A stretch of DNA of 64,000 bases from Flammula alnicola (lineage: Eukaryota > Basidiomycota > Agaricomycetes > Agaricales > Strophariaceae). Below the pieces are notes generated by a model, which did no database searches, was not told where the DNA came from, and worked only from the letters and a program-made list of their open reading frames with translations. The number at the start of each line of letters is the position of its first letter. Within the stretch, counting starts at the first letter, position 1. Shown here piece by piece: positions 13,629 to 25,027 of this stretch. The translations under genes and the position numbers were made by a program. The stretch covers positions 310,001-374,000 of the forward strand of contig JADNRV010000008.1 in the NCBI GenBank assembly GCA_015499995.1, written 5' to 3'.

Positions 13629-16600
13629 ATGAGCTCATACCCCCATAATGCCACCAACCTGGGCACGCCGCAAGCTGTAGGTGTGGCCCCAGGCCATGCC
13701 CCAGCCACTTCGCCTCCACTTTCCTCGTTTCAGCCGTCCAATACCAGGGCCCAAACCGCATACCCATACCCAAATAACACCTCGGATCATGTCTCTCTTT
13801 CTTCTACCTCGCCCCCCTACTCTTTTCAGCAGCAGCAACGACCCATAGTTGCTCCTCGCTCCACCTCTCTTCCTTTCCACTTGCAGATGGGCCACAACCA
13901 GAGCAAGTCTGCACCGCCAGTCCCAACCCCTATAGCTTCCTCTTCCTCCTCCAACCCACCCTCAGCTGCTGCCAAAAGCCTCAATGCCGCGGTAGCCGGC
14001 GGTATCAAGTTGAAACGTGCCTTTGCGCGTCGGAGAAAAAATTCAGAGGATGTTACGACACTGTTTTCGCCAAAAGGAAAGGAGCATGAGTCCAAACTCA
14101 GGCCGGGCGTTTCTTCGTCTTCACTGGCGACTGATAAGGTGCTTAGGCCGCAGCTGTCACCCCCACCACCGATGGCTGCCGTTCAACGCTCGACACCGCC
14201 TAGAATAGAACGACGACGAAAGCTTCACCGGCGCCACCAGTAAGTGGCTTTCATGGCGTTTTATGTGCCAATGCTGACTGAAATTATAGGTGCTCAACCA
14301 AAATATTGCTGTCTCACCTTTGCAATCAGCACCGCCGCCTACACCGCCGAAGAAAGAATTCCCGCCACCATCTCCTATGCAGACAGATCACAGACTTGGC
14401 ATCGAAGTTCTTTCTGCCGGCAGTAGGAACTCGGTCATGCCCATAAGTCCTGGTATTTCGTCTGCCGTCACCTATATCTCTATGATGGATCAGCCGCAGT
14501 CCGCAGGTTCCAAACAGGAGGTAGAGAAGGAGAACGTGAAGGGCCCTGATAAGCGCGAGATGAAGGAGAACTGGCGGAAGAGCGACTCTACCAACAGCCA
14601 CCACACGATTCGGCCTGGTGCCGCGGCCGCAACGCCGTCGAGGTCATCCAGGCCCGTTTCGTGGGCAGAGTCCTTCCAGTCAGCGCATACGGTCGTGCAA
14701 GGCGCGTCCAATAGGCGACTCAGCGCCTTGATCGGTGATGCTGATTTTGGGATGCTAGAAGAGGATGACGACGACAGCTCCTCGGCGTCTCATGAACCCA
14801 AATCGTCTCCGGCTTCGTCGATACGCTCAAAAATCGACGGTCTATGTCCCTGAACTTGGGGATTCCGAACACTAGTAGCAAGCAGCAGCAGCATATGCCT
14901 GCGCATCCATCACCTAGTGTGCCTGCGGCGGATTTAAAATATCCATCGCATTCCATATCGGAGGGCCTTCTTCCTGCCCCCAATTCCTCTTCCACTATTC
15001 ATCCTTCTCGTGTACCTGCTTCTATCGCACCATCTGCATCGCAACCGCAGTCGGCAGCAGCAGCCAGCAACCTGCGTGGGCGATTCAATGCTTGGACAGC
15101 AGCCCCTGGCAGCCCCTATGGACCCACTCCGCCTGTTCCGCCTGTTGCCTCCGCAGTTTTTTTTCAACAACGCAACCTCTCGTCTGTACCCATACATCCG
15201 CATCAGCAGCCCGCAGCAGCAGCAGCAGCAGCATCCGCCGCCGCCGCCTCGCCTCTGCCTGTTCCCACACCCACAACCTCGAATTCGCCGTCGTCCTTCC
15301 GACAAACGGCTATAAGCATGTCGTCGGCGGGCGGCATCGGCCCCGCCGCTGCGGGCCTCGCGAAACGCGCCGTGGAGAAGATGGGCAGGAAGTGGGGCGC
15401 GATGGGCATGGGCATGTCCTCGAGCAGCTCGGGCTCCGGGGGCAACAATGGCGGCTGGACATCGTCCTCCTCGTCCTCGAGCGTTAACGGCCCGGGTCGC
15501 TGTCCAGTGCGTCGATGCACATGGGCGACGCGCTGGTGCGCACGAGCTCGAACCAGTCGGTGCCGAGTGTGCAGTCGGGGTTTGGGTTCTTGTCGGCGTC
15601 GTCGAATGCGAATAGGAGTGGGGGGGTGGTGGGCATGGGCATGGTCATGGCATCATAAGCGGACGCCGAATGCTGCCTCCGGCAGTATCTCGTCGAGCGT
15701 GACATCTGGCTCGGACTCGGATTTCTTCTCGAACCCGACGGGCCCGGTGCTGGGCACGCGGCTGCGCGGCGCGTTGAGGACGAAGAATGGGATTCAGGTC
15801 GTGGCTGGGGTTGTTTTTGGAAGGGATTTGGTGGCTGGGGTTAGGGAGACGGGGGTGCGGGTTGGCAAGGCGCCGCAAGCGTTTTCCGGTGTTGGGGGCC
15901 AGGGGCAGAAGGACTTGAAGGAGGGGTTAATGGGAGAATTGGAGGAGAGGCTGTTGGCGGCGTGGCTGTGAGATGCGCGCAGCATTTGTTGAGATGGGGG
16001 ATCCAGGAGGAGGGGCTGTTTCGGTGCGTCTATGTTCCACTTTTTTGCTTGGTTTTCTTGGTTGTCTTTTTTTTCCTTTTCTTTTTCTGGAATCATTTTA
16101 GTTCGTTGATGCTGATGCTTATCGACTCTTTATGTCCACAGCGTCAACGGTCGGCCATCCCATGCGTCTAAATTGCGCTCCGAGTTCGATTCGGGTGGGT
16201 GGTCCATTTCGGCTTCGATCTTATGTTATTTGTGCTAATGTTCTAATGTACGGCCTTTAGGCGCTGATTACGATATGATGGAGTGTAGCCCGGGCGATCT
16301 TGACCCGCACGCGGTGGCTTCGATCTTCAAGGCCTATTTGCGCGAACGTATGTTCTATCTTTTTTTTCGGCAGTGGTTTCGTCATTATCTGACATTTTTT
16401 TGTGCGCTGTAGTCCCGGAGCCCATATTGACGTACAAACTCCAGCCGCTGTTCGATGCAGCTATTAACAAGGAAACGACGAATAACGCTGCGGATACTAT
16501 AATCCTCGTCAGGCAGCGGGGGCGGACAGGGTCTCCCTCGGGGCCCAAGAGCGGGTTTTCAGGGCTGCGCAAACCGCCCTCGTTGTCTACGCTCGCTATG

Positions 16601-18419
16601 CCGTCGTTTACCGGCATCCCTCCGCCGTCAAAGTCCCTCGTCGGCGCTATCAGGACCCTCATCAAACAGCTGCCGGTGGAGAACCGCGATCTCGTGCGCA
16701 CTGTTGTTGACTTGATCAAGGCGACGGCGAGGCAGAGTAAAGAGACGAAGATGCCGCTGAGCAACTTGCTGTTGGTCTTTTGTCCGAGTCTGAATATGAC
16801 ACCGCCGCTGTTGAAGGTGCTGTGTGAGGCGGAGGGGATTTGGAGTCAGGAGGAGGGAGGAAGAGGTGGAGGAGATGCCGGTGATTGATATTAGGAGGCA
16901 GACTATGCCGCCGCCGCGGACGCCGACGAAGGATGATGAGTTTAGTGATTCGAGGAGCGGGACGGAGGAAGAGTCGGATAGTGTTGCATCTACGAGGCCG
17001 TCGTTGGATAATCCCAGCTCGGACTACCATGGGTCTGCGGAGGAGAGTATCTATGAAGGCCAGGCCGTGCCGCGGAGAAGGCGGGTCGATTTCGACCGCT
17101 CGGAGGTGCCCACGGTGTATCTGGACAGCAGGAGCCACCTTTCGTCGAGCTCGGCGTCGTCTTTGATGCAGGAGCCGTCTTTCTTGCATCATTCGCGAGA
17201 GCCCTCGCGCGATGATGTTTCGGTGTCGTCTGGCGGGTACTCGATGCACAACGCGTCTTCTCCGCCGCCGCTGTCGTCCTCGGCCGAGTCTGTAGCGACG
17301 CCAACGTCGTCTGGGAATCCCTCGTTTGCGGACTTGCCGCTGGAGGCTGGGGGGAAGGATCAGGATGGACATCATGCAGCGCATCAGCGCCACGGGCCGC
17401 CGCAGATCGTAGAATCGACACCGCTGGAATTGAGGCCGCCGCAGGCGAGCAAGAGGCCGATGATAAGCAACCCGATTCCTATTACTGTGCCCATCCAATT
17501 TCCGGCGTCGCCACAAGCTGTAACGCCGACTGTAGCAGTGAAGAGACGGTCGATCCCTGTTTTGTCTCTGCCTAGTTTTTCGCCGACGACGTCGCCTATG
17601 CTGGAGCCGGAGCCGACACGTCACTCGCCCTTGGGCTCGCCGCAGAGCGCAGGGCCTGGTCCTGAGAAGGGTTTGAGGGCGAAGAAACCGTCGTTGAAGC
17701 TGCTCTTCTCGAAGCGGTCTGCATCGTCGCTGAACAGCGCCAAAGACCGGACGAGTACCGGTGGTATGTCATTCATCTCGCCGCCCATTCCGCAGACTGC
17801 GTACTACCGGCAATCGCCTCAATCGGGGAGCGACTCGTCGGTGTCGACGCCGTTGTCCGCTGTGACGGCGCCGCAGTCGAGCCTGCCGGGCTCTGGGAGT
17901 GGGAGTATGTCGCATCTTCCGCCCGTGCTGGATACCCCGATTGAGGACTCGTCGTTCAGCCTTGATCTGGTGGGGTTCGAAGTTAGTCCGCCGGCGACGG
18001 CGACGTTGAACAACAAGCAGCAGTCTGCGCCGACAGCGATGGCCAAGGATGGACCGAGCTTGCCAGCGCAGACCTCGTCGAATCCGGCGGTGGTCCAACC
18101 TCTGGTATACCTCGGTTCGCGAAGAACGATTATGCCTGGAGAAAACCACATCCGGCCGCAGGCGTCGTCCTCTAATTTGTCGATCGTGTCGACGGCGTCG
18201 TCGCATCATTTGAGTTTGTTCGAGGATGATGATGAGGAGGAGGTGGGGACTGGACACAGAGCGTTTTGCTGGCGGCTGATGTGGATGGGAAGTGGGCTGT
18301 TGAGGAGCCTGCGAGGGCTGCGACGAACTCGAACTCGGAGGCGTAGGTGGACAACTATCCCTCTGACGACGCGATGCCTGGTGCATACGCGAGAAAGGAG
18401 GCGTGGAGGAAAAGAATGA
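13629..18419 (+). CDS. RhoGAP-domain protein, with several apparent frameshifts
   Basis: GTPase-activating protein for Rho-family GTPases (inactivates Rho/Rac/Cdc42). Long Ser/Pro-rich low-complexity flanks surround a RhoGAP domain at about 15800-16850. The domain shows GIQVVAGVVFGRDL, the arginine-finger segment EEGLFR-VNGRPSH (split by the intron 16026-16141), LDPHAVASIFKAYLRELPEPI and LSNLLLVFCPSLNM. ATG 13629 opens the reading frame. The frame breaks at about 14203 (fits the next exon only after a +1 shift), 14830 (A-run), 15490 and 15655 (compensating pair leaving a Cys/Arg/Trp-rich out-of-frame stretch), 15955, 16860 and 18245, mostly consistent with single missing bases in homopolymers. 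Either sequencing errors or a decaying gene. The end is uncertain: one frame stops at 18346, another at 18419. Domain call firm, gene model not. Confidence 0.8.
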
Positions 18420-19292
18420 AGGCTGCTTGCTGGCAGCGGGTTTTTCTACCTGGCATTTCGTTCGTTCGTTTGTTTGCTCGTTCGTTTGTTCCGTTCTTTT
18501 GATTATCTTTATCCGAGTCTCCCTCCTTGTCTCTATCTCAGTCGTTTTATCGTGCTGAGACTCTCTCACTCTTTTCTTATTTCTGCATCGGCACATTGGT
18601 ATACCCCCCTACCATCTTCAACTATTATCATGCGCGCACATCATTTTATCTCACTTTCATACGGCTCCGGTTCTGACATGTAGCTACCAAACTACTCCTA
18701 CCACTGTGTATACAACAGCATTTATCATCTTCAATCCCACTTACTTGCTCCTGTTCGTATCTGTTTCTTGCTTTGTTTTGGTTCATTTGACCTTCGTTTG
18801 GCCTACTCTGCACATCCATGCGTCCCTATCCTCCATCTTCACTCACTTTTCTAGTCGCCTACATTTTTGACTAAAGTATATTGCTTCAAGTTCATGCAGA
18901 TTTCTCATGATTGGCCCCACATATCTTGCGATGACATACTTAGAGACAACTGTGACGCGTTTGAAACTCCCTGATTTTGCGACTGTCAGACACGGAATTG
19001 CTCCGCTGCTCGTTCATCGCAACGGACATGCAAAAAAAGTAGATATTCATATAGAACAGATGTATGGAAATGGGTATGCAAAGAATTATCAAGAAATATT
19101 GAGTACTGATTGAAGACGCAACGAAATACAAAATCTTTTGAAACTCCCTGATCATGATAGTATGTGACGACTGGCTGGCTGTAGCGTGTGACGAGTGGCT
19201 GAGGCTAGTAAAGTATGCCGTCTAAGTTAGCTTGCTGCAACGACAACGGCTGACCTCCCTCTGTATTTCAGCCCAGCCTCACTCTGAACAAA
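18420..19292. other. RhoGAP 3' flank
   Basis: Transcribed-looking, pyrimidine-rich 3' flank of the RhoGAP gene. Stretches from here to about 18935 recur at 22320-22690, which shows that the duplication covered untranslated DNA. No separate gene seen; the last part is the promoter of the gene starting at 19293. Confidence 0.55.
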
Positions 19293-20360
19293 ATGCATCT
19301 CCTATTTATCTTCTCCCAGTTCTACCACAAAGTCCTAGAGTTCCTAGGCATGTCTTCCGGTGGCGACAAATGGTCCGGGTGCGAAATCCCCTCTGTCTCA
19401 ACACCAATCTCCAGCTTCTGTGATCGTATTCAGGCAGAGTACAAGCTGGGGGGAACCGACCGCATGAACCTGTTATACGTCGCCGGGCTCAGCCTGTACA
19501 AATCTCACACGAAATCACAGCATGAATATATTGTTCCCGAGATAGTCACACCCAACACCCAACCCTTCTACCTTGCTATCGAGCGTGGCCGCGGCGAGAT
19601 CATTGACGGGGGCCATGATCGCGATGACGACATCCCGGACCTTAACACCGAAACCATAACCCTCGCATCGTTGGATTCTTGTTTTCACAAGCGCCATGCC
19701 GACGACAAGGTTTCCCCGCTAGCTTCGGGAAAGCATAACGTCAGCGACAAACTTTTACGGACACTCACATTTGTCATCCCTGGGGCTCCCTACTCACGCC
19801 CACATGAGTTACTCCCACCATCCCCCTTTTCGTCCGAGTCCCGCCCACTCCCATTATACGAGCTTGCGGTCCTCGCCTACACCCTGCACGACACAAAGGA
19901 AAAGTATCTCCTCTTCAGTGACAACTGTTACTTCTACGCAGGGACGATCGTCAAGGTACTCGAGGAGGTCTACCATCCCGATATCCCTTTCAAAACCCCT
20001 GGGTCTCAAATAGGTTGGAAACGAGGCATCCCGTGTCTGGGGAGGAAGAAGAAGGCCGGGACATGGAATGGGTTCGACATTTATCTTAACGAGAAGATTG
20101 ACACCAGTCTGTTGAAGAAAAGGCAGGAGGCGAGCTTGACAAGCTTTAAACAGCCGGTACGTTATTTTCAAACCTTTTTCTAGCAGATGATGATCTAACT
20201 TACTGGATTTGCTTTTCAGATCCAAGAGTGTGAGGATGCATGGAGGGCGGTGGAGGAGGGCAGGAGGGCAGCAGAGGCTGAGGTCGCGTACCTCAAGCAC
20301 CTGCTCCAGCAGCCTGCAGAGCTGCCACAGGAGGCTCCTCCGTCTGCTCCTGCTGCCTGA
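19293..20360 (+). CDS. Hypothetical protein, 334 aa, two exons
   Basis: Not recognised beyond looking like a basidiomycete-specific hypothetical. ATG at 19293; exon 1 to 20156 (288 codons), a 63 nt intron with a GTACGT donor and TTTTCAG acceptor, exon 2 from 20220 to the stop at 20358-20360. The protein has a hydrophobic start (MHLLFIFSQFYHKVLEF), which could be a weak signal or just helix. A middle section contains LPLYELAVLAYTLHDTKEKY and FSDNCYFYAGTIVKVLEEVY; a Cys/Tyr patch after Asp-Asn suggests a papain-like NC site but this is speculation. The C-terminus is a charged helix, likely coiled coil, ending in a Pro/Ala tail. Frame is clean across the intron, supporting a real gene. Confidence 0.7.
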
Positions 20361-20543
20361 TCTGTCTCTTCATCATCCCCTATCTATATCTACTTGAGTA
20401 TGTATCTATATTTCTATGTTACTAGTACAGTTGCTTCACGGATTGTCTCCAGTTGTAGATAGTAGCCGACCATCATAGAGATTCCCAATAGTGACTACAC
20501 TCCAGCTTCTAGCTCGAGTTTGCGCTTGTCGACCAGTACTGTA

Positions 20544-21619
20544 CTAAATCATCACCAGACAGCCCCAGTCAAAGTTTGTCGAAACAGAATTTGGTCGTGG
20601 CGGAACGACCTTATGAACTAGAAACACTCTACGGCGAACCAACACACACTCGTCCGCAGCGAGTCGTGACATGGCTTTCACGAGCTTCCCGTTCTTTCGC
20701 CAACCGCAATCCCCATGCCCATACCACTGGATCCTCGAGCTGCCAGTAGCAGCACTTCTCCCCTCCTCTGTTAACTCCAACTCCAACCCCAGCATAATCC
20801 CCAAATCCTTCATATCCTTCAAACATGTCATGTACACATCTCTTGCTCTATCCTCCTCGCGGTTGATATACTGCTTATGGTCCAGCACCGAACTCGGCGT
20901 CGCCACACGCTCCACCTGGCCTGGCCTGCCTGGCTGATCTTCCTTGTCATGGGCAACGACTACACCTGTCACGACCGTCAAGTTCTCGGGTATCCCAGCG
21001 ACATGGAGCTCGGCACCTCGACGGGCAGGAAGCTCTGCTGCTTTGTTGTTCTCGGATGCTGCGCGATGGGCGGCGACAGTAGTCCATGCACTGGTGGGTG
21101 GAGGTGCAAGGGTATTATTGTTGTTGGTATTGTTATGCCAATGCGCATTAGTGCCGAGCATGGCCTCGTTCACGAGCACTCGGGGTGGTCGTGGACTGAG
21201 TGACGGCGGCGAGGATAGAGTCGGCAAGCCGTCAAGCATGCCCGTCGTCGACAGCCAGAGGTCAATCTGCAGCGTCTTGCCAATTCTATCCGCCTGCTGT
21301 GCAGCATTCGATATCCCAGCGGACGTATGTGGTCTATTGATATTGGCTACCCTACTCGAATTCAGAGATCCAGCTGGTGACGACGACGGTGCGAAGGTGC
21401 ATTGGGCTTGATCTTCCCCCTGGACATCTTCAGAAAACCCCATCGGCCGCTCTTCTCTGTCGTCGGCCTGGTCCTGCGACTATTTGATGCCGTTCATAGA
21501 TATCAGCCTTCCCCATTGGATTCTATGGGTGCTACGATGTGGATGTGTCTCCCAGCGATGTGCGTGTCTATATCACGCAAAGGCGATGGCACTATTGATA
21601 TCACTTCAACTTGAGTCAT
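20544..21619 (-). CDS. Hypothetical protein with a helical segment
   Basis: Unrecognised. The main open frame is 20544-21443. An upstream ATG at 21619 joins it cleanly through a GTAGCA...AATAG intron, giving TQVEVISIVPSPLRDIDTH, then SQDQADDREERPMGFSED. A minus-strand TTTATATAG at 21639-21649 precedes this ATG, so I prefer the longer model. The protein is Ser/Thr/Asn-rich in its first half. Its one ordered-looking stretch is a charged helix around DHKQYINREEDRARDVYM followed by KDLGIMLGLELELTEEG. No catalytic motif, membrane segment or known fold was seen. The opposite strand also has an open frame (20944-21411), so confidence is moderate. Confidence 0.5.
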
Positions 21620-21868
21620 GTTGGACTTTAGTAGCCCCCTATATAAACCACGTACGAGGTAGGTCGACTTTCGGTTGTGGCCCTCTTATATACAACACTG
21701 ATTTTGTGATCCAGAAGACCGACGGTGGTGGAACAGCGCGAGGCGTCGGTGGGGTCGTCTACCCTCACTCCTTCAGGTGGGATGTTAGAAGGTTTAGCGA
21801 GCTCAGAGCATCGATGTTGGATGACGCGGACGGATAACGGAGTGTGAAGCGACAAGAGTTCACCAAGA

Positions 21869-22690
21869 TCTGGGGTTCGAGGTGACTCCGCCGGCGACCG
21901 CGACGCTGAACAAAAGCAGTCTGCACTGACTGCGATGGCCAAGGAAGGACCGAGCTTGCCAGTGCAGACCTCATCGAATCCGCCGGTGGTCCAACCTTTG
22001 GTATACCTCTGTTCGCGAAGGACGATCATGCCTGGAGAAAATCACATCCGACCGCAGGCATCATCCTCTGATTTATCGATCATCTCGACGGCGTCTTCAC
22101 ATCATTTGAGTATGTTCGAGGATGATGATGAGAAGGTGGTGGAGGGCTGGACGCAGAGCGTTTTGTTGGCGGCTGATGTGGATGGAAGTGGGCTGTTGAG
22201 GAGCCTGTGAGGGCTGCGACGAACTCGAACTCGAACTAGAAGGCATAGATGGATAAACCATCCCTCTGAGGACCCCGATGCCTGGTGCACACGTGAGAAA
22301 GGAGGCGAGGAAGACAATAATGAAGGCTGCTAGCAGCGGGTTCTTCTACCTGGCGTTTCGTTCGTTTGTAAGTTGTTGAGTTTGTTTCGTTTTTTTGATT
22401 TATCTTTATCCGAGTCTCGTGCTGACATGTAGCTACCAAACTACTCCTACCACTGTGTATACAACAGCATTTATCATCTTTAATCCCACTTGCTTGTTCC
22501 TGTTCGTATCTGTTTCTTGCCACTTTGTTTTTGGTTCTTGACCTTCGTTTGACCTACTGCACATCCATCATGATCCATGCATCCCTATCCTCCATCTTCA
22601 CTCACTGTCCCAGTCGCCTCTATTTTTTGACTAAAGTATAATCGTTTCGTGCAGATTTCTCGTGACCGGCCCCACGTCTTGCTATGCACA
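21869..22690 (+). pseudogene. Partial duplicate of the RhoGAP 3' end
   Basis: Diverged copy of 17964-18935, that is, the last coding part and 3' flank of the RhoGAP gene. Shared peptides include GPSLPxQTSSNPxVVQPLVY, RRTIMPGENHIRPQASSS and WTQSVLLAADVDG, followed by the same 3' flank (GCTGACATGTAGCTACCAAACT and onward). The copy lacks about 150 bp present in the parent near 18490-18670. It has no RhoGAP domain and no start, so it is a dead fragment. A single-base loss after ADVDG puts it out of frame. It is useful as an outgroup: it keeps the GGAGGGCTGG reading where the parent copy is short of a base at about 18245. Confidence 0.85.
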
Positions 22691-23220
22691 TACGTCCTCT
22701 GCAATTTTTTCTTCTTTTTCGTTTATGCAAGTCGCCGGTACTCCCGCTGAGCGCTCGACTATATATAGATTGACCGTCATGAGACCAACCAACCCGTAAA
22801 CTTGCCCTGGATAGTTACATACTTATGCCGAATAATTTACCGGCTGCGCCCGGATCCGCCCTGGACCGCCCTGAATCCTGGGCACCCTGGGCCCGTTTAG
22901 GCAGCTGGCACCGCCACATCGTCGCTTATTCCCGCTTATTCGCTCTCTGCCCCTCCTCTCTGCTCTCTCTCTCCTCTTTCCGTGCTCGGCCCCTTCATTG
23001 GGCCCTGAAGTCCCTCCGCCGACTTTATCATCACAGCTCACAATCACAATCGCGCTCGGCCTCTTCTTTGGGGCCCTGAAGGAAGTCCTCTCGCTTTGGG
23101 AATTTTCCGTTTCGGGTCCACCGCCGACTTTATCAGCTCATGCCAGCTTATCAGCTCATGCCAACTTAGATGGCGGTTAGATGGCGGCGGCTTAGATGTT
23201 GGCGCTTCAAAGATTGGCGC

Positions 23221-23402
23221 TTCAAAGATGGCGCTTTCAAAGAACAGAACTTGTAAGCGGATTCGGATTGTGAATTTTCTATGCGTTCGCTTATCGTTCG
23301 CTTTTCACCAGTTCAAAGATGGCGCTTTCAAAGAACAGAACTTGTAAGCGGATTCGGATTGTGAATTTTCTATGCGTTCGCTTATCGTTCGCTTTTCACC
23401 AG
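23221..23402. repeat. Exact 91-bp tandem duplication
   Basis: 23221-23311 and 23312-23402 are identical by eye, each starting TTCAAAGATGGCGC and ending TTTTCACCAG. The lack of differences suggests a very recent event or assembly duplication. Confidence 0.9.
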
Positions 23403-23774
23403 TGTATACCTTGCCTCATTGTTGAGACTCGAGTCGAGAATGCGAGCTCGCTGGCAATGCTGCCCGTGATAACAAGAAGCAGAAGCACAACGGCACAACG
23501 TATTCTCGAGATTCTCGGAGATTCTCGAGTCTGTCTCGAGCTGCAATGTCTCGAGCTCGCTGGCTGGCAATAAATGTGACAACAAGAAGCAACAAGCAAT
23601 GTACGTATTGCAGCCCTTGATAACAAGAAGCAACGTATTGATAACAAGAAGCAACGTATTGTCCCTCGTCATCCGTGAAGAAGCAACAACAAGAAGCAAT
23701 GCAGTAATAACAAGAAGCAATGTCTCGCTCGACCAAGGCTGGTCGCCAACTCCAACTCGACCAAGGCTGGTCTT

Positions 23775-23846
23775 CAGTGCTCAACGTGTTGGAGCTGGCA
23801 GTGCTCAACGTGTTGGAGCTGGCAGTGCTCAACGTGTTGGAGCTGG
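23775..23846. repeat. 24-bp unit repeated three times
   Basis: Three head-to-tail copies of a 24-bp unit beginning CAGTGCTCAACGTGTTGGAG; a further single copy lies near 24050. Confidence 0.9.
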
Positions 23847-24779
23847 CGCACCTGGTTAGTTCTTCATTCCTTTATCTTTTTATCTTTATATCCCTTTTTA
23901 CTACGTGATTTATTTATTGTTCGCTTTTCACCAGTATACCTCGCTGCGTATACCTCGCTGCCGTCCTTGAATATACCTCGCTGCCGTTGCAAGTCCCAAT
24001 CTTGCTCGAACAAGGCTGGTCTTCAGTGCCAAGGCCGGTCTTCAGTGCTTCAGTGCTCAACGTGTTGGAGCTGGCGCACCTGGTTTGTCCTTTATCTTTA
24101 TATCCCTTTTTCCTATGTGATTTATTTATTGTTCGCTTTTCACCAGTATACCTCGCTGCGTATACCTCGCTGCGGTCCTTGAATACCCTTGAATACCTCA
24201 CTGCCGAGATACCTCACTGCCGAGATTCTCGAGTCTCGAGCTTCTCGAGCCTGCTGGCAATGCCGCGAGCCTGCTGGCAATGCCGCCCGTGATAACAAGA
24301 ACCACCAGTATACCGCGCTGCCGTCCTTGAATATCTGTATACCTCGCTGCCATCCTTGAATACCTCGCTGCCTAGATTCTCGAGGTTCTCGATACCTCGT
24401 GTGAGAACCTCGAATCTCTCGCTGGCAATGCCGCCCGTGATAACAAGAAGCAACCTAAGCAACCTATTGTCCCTCGTTATCCAGCCGCCTTCTCGCTACC
24501 GTCTCGCTACCGTCCTCGAATACTCGCTACTTCGAATACTCGCTATCTCCTCGTTTACCTCACTGCCGTCCTCGAATACCTTCAGTTACTATTGTCCCTC
24601 TACCTCCTCGTTTACCTCACTGCCGTCCTCGAATACCTTCAGTTAGTTTACCTCGCTGCCGTCCTCGAATAAAATTCATGCTCGCTCGCTATCTTTACCT
24701 TTCTCGAGTGCCGTCGTCGTTTACCTCACTGCCGTCCTCGAATACCTTTTCACTGCCGTCCTCGAATACCTTTAGTTTT

Positions 24780-24940
24780 CACTGCCGTCCTCGAATACCT
24801 TTAGTTAGTTACTAATAAAATTCATGCTCGGGCTCGAGATTTTCTGTGTAGTCCTCGAATACCTTTTCACTGCCGTCCTCGAATACCTTTAGTTAGTTAC
24901 TAATAAAATTCATGCTCGGGCTCGAGATTTTCTGTGTATT
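24780..24940. repeat. Direct repeat at the edge of the recombinase gene
   Basis: A unit of about 88 bp starting CACTGCCGTCCTCGAATACC and ending TCGAGATTTTCTGTGTA occurs twice in a row, the second copy ending about 90 bp before the recombinase stop codon. Confidence 0.7.
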
Positions 24941-25027
24941 ATGGGTCTGGATTGTAGGAATAAGGGACATTGTAATTATAAAGCAAGATAAGAAGCAAGA
25001 TAAGATAAAGGGAGCCCTTCAATACCT

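Larger units (their letters stand above)
22691..25027. repeat. Minisatellite-like repeat field
   Basis: Roughly 2.1 kb (about 22830-24950) of interleaved short repeats with no gene. Recurrent words are AACAAGAAGCAA, CTCGCTGCCGTCCTCGAATACC, GTTCGCTTTTCACCAGTATACCTCGCTGCG and CTCGAGATTCTCGAG. Open frames here are products of the repeats. It abuts the 3' end of the tyrosine recombinase gene, so it may be the non-coding end of that mobile unit. Confidence 0.75.

Noticed and set aside
16716..18596. Long minus-strand Arg-rich open frames opposite the RhoGAP gene
   Set aside because: GC-rich shadow frames; composition is almost only Arg, Pro, Ser and His with no family signal.
20944..21411. Plus-strand 155-codon open frame
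   Set aside because: It lies opposite a better minus-strand gene with an intron and a conserved-looking helix, and its composition is what the opposite strand of that gene would give.
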